From Aurelia coerulea (lineage: Eukaryota; Cnidaria; Scyphozoa; Semaeostomeae; Ulmaridae): 64,000 nt of DNA. Positions 12,401 to 24,400 of this stretch are shown in pieces. Each line of letters opens with the position of its first letter. Positions within the stretch are counted from its first letter, which is position 1. The stretch is from the NCBI GenBank assembly GCA_039566865.1, contig CM076959.1, forward strand, positions 12,259,501-12,323,500. Direction: 5' to 3'. The translations under genes were made by a program, and so were the position numbers. The notes under the pieces were generated by a model that saw only the letters and a program-made list of their open reading frames with translations, was not told the DNA's origin and searched no databases.

Positions 12401-15400
12401 TTCAAGAAGCAGCAGGCGACAATCGAGAGCTCTGAGCAGATGTCAATGCAAGCAGCAAGGTTGTTGGTAGCCTGCATGCAGCCTCAACTCCTCCTCAAGG
12501 GAAAACTTGAAGCTGCACGCAGGTCAGGATGTTGGTTGTTTCTTGTTCTAAAGATAATGAAGTTTACACGTAGTTTTTGTAAGAAACTAAGAGTTTGAGC
12601 CGGCACTATTATAAAATTTAAGCACTCTAAAGATTCTTACGAGTTTCTTAGGAGCCCCATAAAAATCTTCATGCTTAGTTCCTGTGCCATTGTGAGTAGT
12701 TAAAAAAAAGAAAGCTTTTTGAAGCCTTTCAATTCTTTAGACATTACCAAAGTACCTTCTGAGTTATATCATGCACGAAACAAGTAAAAATGAATTTAGA
12801 GTATAGAATACGCTAAGGATTTCCGTGGCAAAAATAAATAATTTCTCGAATTATTAAAGTATTTTCTGAGTAATATCATACTTGAAACAAACGAAAATAA
12901 ATTCAAAATATACTAAAGATTTCCGTGGCAAAAATAAATAACTTCTTGAAATATTAAAGTACCTTCTGAGTAATATCATACTTTAAACAGGTGAAAATAA
13001 ATTTTCATTAAAGTATCAGAGATATGATGAACCCCAATGTGCCCAACGAACGATGGCATTGAGGATACAGAACACTTTTTGTTCCTTTGCCCTTCATTCG
13101 ACATCCACCGACGAGATCTTCTCGCTGGAGTTTCGGAATTATTACAACCATTTGTTCACATCAACAGCCTTCCAAACAACGCTCTAGTACAATGTTTACT
13201 GTATGGTGATAGAGACCATTCTGATGGCGTAAAATCTCAAAAAGATTACATTGAAAACCGGTAACCCTGACTTGACAGCATCTTAGTGCGGTGGGCGGTT
13301 GGGACTCAGGAGAGGGACCAGTAATGGTTGTAGAAATTGCTGCCATTGTTGTTCTCTCGTCCGGGGTTCCTATCGTTCGGCATCGTGCACCTATGCTGGC
13401 CTTACATCAAATGTGAAACAGTTCCCAGTATTTATCAGTAATTAATTGTATTGTATGCGTAGCTCTGTGTAGTTGTCTTATTTAATCTTCAATGTTTGCT
13501 TGTATTTATGTTAATGGCCACGGGCGTAGTCATTGTCTTTTGCTGCCTGTGGTATCGTACCTGTAGTATTGCATTGTAGTATAGTAATTAGAAAGTATAG
13601 TAGGTAACATGTAATGTAACATGCTATGAATATAAAAAAAATTAAAAATAGATTTTGAATATGCTAAGGAGTTCCGTGTCTAAAATAGATAATTCCTCGA
13701 ATAAACCCAAAAAAATTTCTTAATGTTTTAACAATCTGAGAGTCCAATTCCTTGCAAGCAATTTGTTATAAAAAGTACTTCTATTCAACAATTTAATTCT
13801 ATACGGTTTCAGCTCTGTTTCTATAACACTTCTTTGCAATGTTAGAGCATAGTTAACTATGGTTAGAGGTCAAATAAATTTACCTGAAGGAATGCTTGGT
13901 GGGTACAGCTCATCAAACCATTTGTACCAATATTCTTCTTTCAGCCAGTAAAGAAGATCAGACTCATCACTATTATCAGAAAATACGGTACCATGGGTTA
14001 GTCATGTATCGAATTCGTCCTTGCTTACCGTCATCCCGACGTTACAGAAAATACGGTACCATGGGTTAGTCATGTATCGAATTCGTCCTTGCTTACCGTC
14101 ATCCCGACGTTACAGAAAATACGGTACCATGGGTTAGTCATGTATCGAATTCGTCCTTGCTTACCGTCATCCCGACGTTACAGAAAATACGGTACCATGG
14201 GTTAGTCATGTATCGAATTCGTCCTTGCTTACCGTCATCCCGACGTTACAGAAAATACGGTACCATGGGTTAGTCATGTATCGAATTCGTCCTTGCTTAC
14301 CGTCATCCCGACGTTACAGAAAATACGGTACCATGGGTTAGTCATGTATCGAATTCGTCCTTGCTTACCGTCATCCCGACGTTAAGGAGGGGGAGGGGGG
14401 ATTAGACGGGTCAATAACAATGACGATAAATAGAAAATAATTACATATCATTAATATTGTGTAAATTTTTCCCTGAACCCATTTCCACATGATCTGCTCG
14501 GTCGGAAACCGTCTGCTCAATCGCTCTTGAATCGTCCAAGGAGATAGGCCTGGCACTTCCCATGCCCTTTCCGTTGGCCAACGTTAGCCTATTCTGAACT
14601 TTTTATCAGTTATACACTATTTGAATGAACCTTACAAAAGAAAGAGCAATAACATAATCAAACACTTTGAGCTTTAGTGAAAAAATACCAAATTTTCGGT
14701 CATCAGGTGTTGAGTTAGATTTTTAACCAAGTCAAACATACCCGTCGTAACGATACCCAATGTCTCTCTCAAAATCAATCCGAGCTTCCAGACTTGGACT
14801 TCTCTTCAAAGGTTCACTGAAAGAAATGATACAGTTTTTAAATAACAAGCGATAGCTCGAAATTCTGCTTTTTCTCACTTGAGATAAATCTTTTATATGA
14901 AAGTGGTAGATGGAGCTTTTTCCGATCTGGAGGCCCTACTTTAGATACGATAACAGGGAAAAATTCGTGAGTCTACCCAGCGCAGCCAACAGCCACCTAG
15001 AGAAGAGGACAGAAAGCCGGCCCACCGCACCCATCAGACCTGAAAGCAGAACCATCCAAATCTACCGGATACAGAAGGCAATGACGAAGTAATCTAAAAC
15101 GTTTTGTAAGCTTGGCGAATTTGACAGCGCATTTGACAGCGCAGGGTATCACGCCTCAAAAGTCTTGTAAGATCACGCCTAACATATGGCTGCCATGCAT
15201 GAAGATCAACCACTGCAGAACTTGCCAAGCTTTCAACAGCTTACAAAAAGTTTCTTCGCTCAGTTATCATCAATGGTTCTAAAAGAGTTAACCCACCTGA
15301 TCCATCAGCAGAAAAATCTGAGACAGTCGACTGGAGCTATGTCATAAGAGACAGAGATCTGTTTTCTATTACCCAAACAGACTCCATTGAATCGTCCTGC

Positions 15401-18400
15401 ACAGAACAGTAGCATAAATGGATAGCACATACTATCAGACGTCCAATAATGAAATTATAAAGAAACTAACTTTTCATCAAACCAAGAATGTAAAAGGCGG
15501 TAGAAGAATACAGTCAATGTTAGAAAAGCACAACAGAGATCAAACACTGAGAAACAGCAATACCTGAGGGACAGTTTTTTTTTAAATGAACACAAACGTC
15601 ATCCTATTCTGGCAATGACTACCATGTATTTTCAATATGAAAATGGTTAAAATCAATAATAATAATTAGCATAGGTTCCAAATCTTTAAAAAGGCTGGTG
15701 TAAAATGCAGTTACTTATTTCTTTGAACTGAATAAATTCAAAGAAACTTTAGCTATTTCTCTATAATTCTACCGTTGGACTTTTCTAAAATCTTCAATAT
15801 TTTCAGAATCAGAGTGTTTTTCTACTTTTTCAAGAATTCAAGAAAAATTTTCAAAAAAACCTAAAACCATCGTAATTTCTAAACTATTTGAAGCAACATG
15901 AAATAATTTCGAAGTAAACCATAGTTTATGGATGTCTACAATATGGTATCAAGCAAAAGTCCGTCACTTTTCTGGTTTATGATTTAGAAATTGGATGACG
16001 TCACACCCTCAAATGCGTTGAAATGTAACATACACTGAAATTTCGAAAAATATTCAAAAAACTTTTGAAAAGTCCAACGGTAGAATTAAAGATAAGTAAC
16101 TAAAGTTTGTTTCAAGCCACTCAACCAGAAGAAATAGATCACAGAATTTTACACCCACCTTTTTACACCAAGTTAAAGATTTGGAAGCTATGCTATAATA
16201 ATTTCAATATCATGTCATCACTTTCTCATTATAAGCTTTACTACCAAAAAGGCGTAGATCACATAAGTGGCCATCAGGAAATTGGGAAATATAATTGCCA
16301 ACGATATCAGATACTTCATCAAGCAGGTTACTCCTCTGAGCTGTATAAAGGTGACAGTGCATGAAATAGTGGATTTTTGATTCGACCCCAAGATTAAATT
16401 TACACGTAGGGCTTTCACAAGCAAAATTGTAATCAAATCTGTGTTCGTTTAAGTCAGAAAAGTGCACACGAAGTCTTGTCATAAGAGCTGACTCATAGCT
16501 ATTGGTCATACCATGCAATGACTTCTTGATGGGTTAAATGATACAAACTAGCAACTTTTTAGAGGAGGATATATTGTTGGAGCATTTTGTATGTCGGGGG
16601 TCAGGTTGTTGCATGTTTTAGTGCAGAATGCAGTCCTTCTCTTGTTCTTTATAATAGTATCTGCGTTTTTATCCCCGAAGACTGGGATGCCAGTGGAGCG
16701 CAAACAGAGCCTTCTGATGTACTGCTCCAAACCATCAATGTGGCGGTTTTGTTGGTCAAGGGCGTTTTCCATGAATGAAATGTATCCTTCCATATTCTCT
16801 ATTTTTCATTAATTTTTTCAATTTTATCATCTTTTTCTTTAAGTTTACCTTCCACATGATTTTGGAGTTCAGAGATATTCAAGTCGATATGCTCTGCAGT
16901 TGCCAGTCTCGAAATCGAATTTTGAATAGGTAACAGGAGCCGCTGGACTAGTAGGCCTTCAATCTCAACCATGTTTGAGAGCGTGCTCAATTTTGACCGT
17001 GTTGCAAGAGGCATTAGATGCGCTTTCAAACGTATAAAACTATCTTTTCATTCGCTCATTCGTTTATTTCATATCCCTGCATATCAATAGACCAACTCGT
17101 GCTCCTCGTAGTAGCCAAACCAGGTATTTACGTCTTCATTTCATTGCTGACTCAAAAACACACGTCCGCCATTGCTGAGCACACGTGGCAAAAAAGGGCG
17201 AATGCACTTAAAATCCGATGGTGAATAACATTTGATTTCATTCATTTTTACTTATTCAACCCTATCTGATCTGGGCGTTTTGAAAACTCAATTGCTGGAG
17301 AGGGGCGGATTCTGTCCCCTGTTTATTTCTGTTGTTTTATGAAATATGGGTAACCCAATTTGGCACAAAGGTTTTTCATTATATACAGAACGAATGTTTG
17401 AAATCAATCTTTTCACAAGAAACTCCGCTTGCAGCTCTCGTCACCTTCGAAATACGGCAACAGATTTGAGGTTACCAAAGAATCATCCGCAAATGGGCAT
17501 AAATGTTTTTTGTACAGAGGTGCAAAACTGTGGAATAGCCTCCCAGCTGAGACCGAGCAGGCAACCTCCATTAAGGTTTTTAAACAAAGTATAAAACAGT
17601 TAATAAAACAATGGGATGGGCCAACTTGCAGGTGTAGTATTTGTTGCTAATGACCTAAATATGTATGATCAATCATTGCCAATAGTATATTTAGATATTC
17701 TATTTAGATTAGTTTCTATTTAGAAGCTAGAATGAAATTGAATTAAAATAAGATGACAAACAAACAAACAAAGAGTGGGGGTTTCTGGCGGTCTGGTGGC
17801 TACCGCGCCCGTTGCTTCTGTGCTCGATTTCTGCTGGGCCGAAGATGGAATTTTTGGATCTCCGTTGTCGGTTTAGTGTGGGTTAGACATGGGAGCGGGT
17901 GCTCCGTTGGTTGCTGGATTGTTGGAGAAATTTCCAGGTCTATTGGTTAATGAATTTTTCTTTTACTTTTCATAGTTAGGTTTTACGGTTTTGTTGTATA
18001 AAATAATTATTGTAAGTAACTTTTAGATATTTTTAACATGTATATTTTGTAAGTTCTTATGTGGAGCGCCCCTTGAAAATCAGCCAATAGGCTGAAGGGT
18101 CTCCCTCCTTAATAAATTTAAATTCAAATTCAAATTTAAATTGAAATGGAAATAATTCCGTTAGCGATGTGGTTGCTGCTGGAGCATAACACAAGTTCAT
18201 CAAACTTTTCATGAAGAAATGAAATTATATATCAAAATAATAATAATTTCAAATTTTAGGCTGAAATAGATCAATTAAAATGATTAAGAAAGATACAAGG
18301 TATCGTTTTTACACCATGCGGCATGAAATTTGGTAACAATGGAGACAGTGCTTAAAATAGAATGCCCAAATTGTTACAGTTTTATTGCTCTATGATAGAC

Positions 18401-21400
18401 AGATTAACTTAATAAATCTCAGTGGCCGTCTGCATATATCAAACAAAGTGTAAACAAAAATAAACCAGGGGGTAGAGTCCGCTCCCATGTCAGATATGGG
18501 TATAAAACGGTGGTCCTGTCAATCAATCAGGACAAGTTTCAAAGAGGTACAAATTCGTTGCCTAACCTGGTATGATGGTCGAATTATGGGGTCGTAGGGT
18601 AAGACGGGGTAAAGTGAACTATTTAAAGAGACAGTAGCTGAGGGCAAACTTTTTAACGTTGTTTTGACATTATGTCTTTGGGTCAGCTTATCCAGCAAAA
18701 AAAAATTTCAAATCTTTTTCCATTGTCTCACAAAAGAGCTTTCTTTGGCGACCGCTCTGCCTAGTTCACTTTACCCTAGGCCGGGGTAAAGTGAACTACT
18801 TAGCAATTGTTCGATAAAACCAAAATGATGCTGGTAATAACCGAAAACATGATTTATTTTGCAACTCTAAGGTGTCCTTCGCATGCCAAAACGAAACAGA
18901 CCTAAAAATTTCGCAAGAGGGAATTTAAAAAAAGTTAAATGGTGACCTATGCTGAGAACGATCTGTGCAGATCAAATATTAACCAAAAACTATTGTCAAA
19001 GTCACAAATTCGAGTCAGATTGCGAGACCTGAATGCAATTCGATGAACAATAATGGGAATATACTTGGACAATACTATATTGCACATAAATACCAAATCA
19101 GTAAAAAGAGAAACACTATTATCAAATAGTTCACTGTGCCCTGAAACCTACGCCCAGAAATGAAATCAAGAATAGTTATAAATCTATAACAATTATCAAT
19201 ATTCTAATTTCACAGTGATGGCCATTTATCCTTTCCATATCGATAGGTATACTTGCTTCATCAAATCCCAATAAAATTCTTGGATCAATAGCCGTATTTT
19301 TGAATGAAGTTTAAACTTTGGCTGTCAAATTTTTGGAGGTTTTTCAGGGAGCTGGTATCAGAATATATTTCTGTGTCATCAGACCGAAAAATTATCCTGG
19401 AAATTATGATTTTTTGAAGGCATTGTTGTAAACCAAATGAGGCTGACACGGTCTTCTTCATCTGACTTGGTGTTCACATGTGAATATAAAAAGTTATGGG
19501 TAGTTCACTTTACCCCGGTCGAAGCAAAATATTGACTGAACGGTAGATCTTTTAAAATATCATGTTAACTGACAAAAAAGTCTCTCTTGGCCCTTTCCTT
19601 TGGGAAAACGTAAACACATGGTATGTGCTTCAAATCCATCAAAACAATTATAAAAATGAATTTCTTCTTGGGGTCAAAAATTAAGATCGAAGATAGAAGC
19701 CCGAACCTAAGAACCATAATTTCCCGAGGTTGTTTTTACTGCCTGGGGTAAAGGGATTTTTTGCAACAACAGGAAGAAATATTTTGCAAAAATGTTTTCA
19801 TTTTCTGTGAGCACATGTAACAAAGCCTTGGGCATAAATCATGTTTTATCATTGCATGTTTACTTTTGGAGAGAAGCGCGAATGTTCTGAGTAGTTCACT
19901 TTACCCCGTAGTTCACTTTACCCCGTCTTACCCTAAGCTATAAATAAATTCACAAATACCTTTTTATTTCGCTTGCTCTAACCAAATTATCAAATGATAT
20001 TGATCTGTGAAAAAAATGCAGTAAAATCATGAGTGAGTATGGTTTCATAGGGAACTGTCAACAAAATTTGTCCATAAACGTGCCTCTCTAAGCATCATCT
20101 TGTTAAAGAACTAATATTCCATCAGTGTAGCTCAGCTTAAATGTTGCAAAAACTGTAACCTTTCTACGATAATATAAAGCTATTTCGAAATTCCTATATT
20201 AACAAAAACGATGATTCCAAATGATTTTAATCAATGAACATACCAAATCAATAGAACTTTCACTGGAGGTCATATTTAATAAAAGAATGAACTTAGATCG
20301 ACACAAAACTAAACACAGCATTGAGTGAGTAAGAAAAGTTGGGATTTTCGAAAAATTATTAAAACTTGATTTTATTGAGTGATTATGAAAATTTCTTTAT
20401 GTGCATTTTAATGAAGTAAAAATCAATCATAGACGCTACCTATTTTGAAGCATGCTCTGAAATCACAACGCACTTGAAAGAGCTCTTTTCATTGCAATAA
20501 TTTTCGAACTGATGCCGCTATGGGTGGGTACACAACTCAATAAAGCCTTAGATGAGGGTTTTTTCCCGCGTGTGAGATCGTGGATGTTATGATACTTCCA
20601 AACAGGAATGCTTACGATGTGATCATTAATGGCTTTTAGAGACTTCACAAGTAAAACCACACGACATCTTCAAGAGTGAAAAGAATAAGTGTCTGCTCTA
20701 CAGAATGTTTCATATGTTTTTCTCCGCTTAAATTTCTCTACAGAAACGAGACTTCCTTACACCGATGCAGCAATATGTCAGCTTCTGCTTCGTACAATAT
20801 TGCTTATCTAAATGCCGATTAATCCTAGTGTTGTAAAACCAGGCACCATTTTGCACTCAAAAGAAAATTGCGACTTAGAGTACAGCTATAGGATCCTATA
20901 GTTATCGGAAGCCAATCAAATGAGTGAGAGAAACACTTGAAGAAGAATTACCTTTCTATCATCCTGGCTGGTTCCATCAGAAAGTCTTTGATCTGATTTT
21001 CCCGTTCCTAAGAATAAATGCATACATCACTCAACAAATATGAAAAAAGACACAAGAAATTAATGCCAAATCACATTTACGTTTGGTGCTGGGTGTGCTT
21101 GAAGAGAAATTCACATTTTTGGCAGCCAACTGCAAGAAAATTCCCGCTTTATGTGCATTTCCAAAGAGCTAAAGACCCCCTGGTAACTATGAGGCCTTGC
21201 GCACTATTGCTGTCCCATAATTTACTACAAAAGGATGTTCATTTCATCTGAAAGTCTGCAAAGCTATGTCAATGTTTTGTTTTGATCCTTCCGTAACAGG
21301 TCAAAGGTCAGCTTATGATGGATATTGAGAACAAAACGGATCGTTGAAGAAGTTTGAAGAAGAGCAGAGAGGTTTATTCGTTATGTCCTTCTTAGAACTG

Positions 21401-24400
21401 TGAATTTGTACCACCGCAATCGCTCACATTGCGTTCGTGTTGTCCTTTTCAATGTGTTGTTTTCTGAACGCTCCTTCCATAACAGGTGAAAAGTCAGGTT
21501 ACAATGGATATTGAGAAGAAAACGGATCGTTGACGACGTTTGAAGAAAAACAGAGAGGCTTATTGGTTATGTCCTTCTTAGAACTGTGAATTTGTACCAC
21601 CGCAATCGCTCACATTGCGTTCGTATTGTCTTTGTCAATGTTTTGTTTTCTGAAGGCTCCTTCCATAACAGGTGAAAAGTCAGGTTACAATGGATATTGA
21701 GAAGAAAAAGGATCGTTGACGACATTTGAAGAAAAACAGAGAGGTTCATTCGTCGTGTCCTTCTTAGAACTGTGAATTTTTACCACCGCCATTGCTCAGC
21801 TTGCGCTTGTATTGTCTTTGGCCTGTCTTTCTCGAGTCAAGGAATTCATGAGATATTTTGTCAAATATTAAAATCATCGTAAATCTTGAGCTACATAGTT
21901 TTATAAGTTCTAAAGCATGGCGGAAAGTAGAAGTATGTAGCTTTTCTGATTTATGAAAAAACACTGTAATCATGAAAATAATCAAATATCTAGAATTGCC
22001 AATAAAGACAATAGCGAAGTACTTGAAGTTCCTTCCAAGCCATTAAATTCAAACGAAGAAGCGATTACCATCCGTGCCATCTTTTTAAGATTTGATGACC
22101 ATGTTCATAAATCAAGACACAAGATGAATAAACATGCAGAGATTTCCGAAGCTTGCGAGAATCTTGTTAACAGACTCATACACACAAAAAGCAAGGTCAA
22201 GTCAAATAAATCATATAACTTAAGAATATTTAAATCAGAGAAAATTTGAGTAGATGGAGATGTACAACTTTTGAAAGCAATAGCTCTGACAACATTCTTT
22301 TGTAGTAAATATATTGGTTTAGTATGGGTGTCATAGGTTATACCCCAGGCAATAATTCCATGCTGGAGAAATGAAGAAAATAAAGAGTTATGTAGAGACT
22401 ATCGGGTGTCCCAAAATGATGTATTATTGTTTTATTGCTTACATGTCCATAGCCAATGAACAGATTTTCAAACAATTTATCTTATTTGATTGCCTAAAGG
22501 CTAAATTGTATTGTAAGATGTTGGTTGTGGTTTTCCCAGTTTTTGAAAATCGGCTCATCAGTTATGGACATACAATCAATCAAACAAACGATAATACATC
22601 ATTTTGGGACACCCGGTAGAACACTAGTTGGTAGAAGATGCTTTACTTCGGAAGAATATGATATCCAGCTTAGATTTACATCGACAAGGAGACCAATGCC
22701 CTGCAATCTCCAAATATTTGAGATAGTAAGAATGCATTACACGAACCGGATCAGGTTTCCGTTTCATTTGTGTCTTCTTCTTGATACTTTTCCTAGAAAG
22801 GGCAAACTATTAGCAAACTAATCGTCAGGCATCTTCTAAATATACAAATATGCAAGCACACTATGGGGTTCGCTAGAAAAACGTAACTTTTTAGGAAGGC
22901 CACGAAAATCACTAGTCAAAATCCCAAAGGCTACTTTTTCCGGAGGGATATTCTTTATGGATATACTCTATTAACAATTTACAACATACTACTAATTAGG
23001 CTTCCTACAAGCTACTCTACACTACTACTAGGATGATGCCACGGAGAGCAAAACTATGTCTACCTCAAAGGTTGCCTATTTCTTGAGCTATACGCGATTC
23101 CTTAAAAATAGGCGCAGAACGGCCTAAATTCATTGAAAACATAGATCAAGTTTCGTAAGTACTGAACTTGAAAATACAAAAGAGAAAACTATTACATCTT
23201 ATCAACTCAAAGACTTAATTGAAATTATAAAAGCAACTATTACTGATACTGCAGCAAGTAATACCACACCACTGCAAAAAGCATGGGCCGTCGCTCGTGC
23301 AAAGAATCAAATTCTTAATTCTCAAGTCATTGCAACGATTGTCCCTATACTCTCTTCTAAATTCTTTAGAAAACTGGCTCAATTTTTTTCGATCAATTTG
23401 GGCTGTTCCAATCAAAGAACTTTCAAGAAATTGCATAAAATGCGAGACAAAGCAGCTGAAGAATCTAAAAAATGCTGAGTTACATTTGAGATCTGAAAAG
23501 AGAGTAAATCAGTCTTCAAAATTAGCCTAATGCACGATTTTTCATGGATATAATTTCTGGCTCTTCTCTGATTCACTCAGTAATAGGTATAGCTAAAGAA
23601 AAAGCATTTCAAATTGGTAATTTGTTCTTCGCACGAACCAAACTGATGAGAGTGCGACGAAACTAGTATTTGGTGATTTCCACGTATATCTTTTCAGCAG
23701 TTACTGGTGAGTTATTAACTTATTTCTTTCCTTTCAGGTTTTAAGGTTAATTCGGTTTTGTCTTACAGGATTTAACAGTTTTTTCTCTTGTTACAGGCTT
23801 ATTTTGGATATTGTTTCTTTTACAGGAGTTAATAGCCTTCTTTCTACTGATTTCGGTGTTTTTGTTGCGTTTATGAGTTTAATATGATGAGTCCGCTATT
23901 TAAGGCTATTTCTACATTTTGTACCACGAATCATTTGCTTATATTTCAAATGAGTAATTGATTTGCGCTGCGCAGCAGCAGCGAATCTTTAAAATAGGCT
24001 CGTAGGCTCGATGAACGAACGTTGACATGGCGCGCATAACTAAACATACAGTGAACATTTCATGGTTTCAGCCAATGACATTCCTAGAAAACAGACGCAT
24101 GTTTACTGCGTTCAGGATTGACGTCATCGGAAGTTGTCATCCATTGTTGTCCACATACGTCACAAAATTTTAAGCGCGCGCAGGAGGAAGTGATCAGGAA
24201 GTGACAGTCCATTCATTGGATGTTTTTGATTGATTAAAATTGGCATGTCTGCAGAGGTTTTTGGCATCAAATTTGGAGACCAGAGAAAGATCAGGGCAGT
24301 TGGGTTGTGTTGTGAGACACGTAGGTTGTGGAAGTTTCCCAGTCAATGAGCAACGAGAGAGCAAGTGTCCGAAGTAAGTCCCGTTTCCTAGATATACCAC

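Noticed and set aside
13977..14384. CRISPR-like regular array
   Set aside because: The 68-bp units are contiguous and identical, without unique spacers, and the context is a eukaryotic intron. It is a tandem satellite.
13977..14384. Coding frame through the 68-bp repeats
   Set aside because: 68 is not divisible by three and every frame meets stops within the array.
22343..22361. A 19-nt minus-strand microexon with perfect phase between host exons 7 and 8
   Set aside because: The same bases encode the HGIIAWG box of a LINE RT fragment in another frame, which explains the sequence better.
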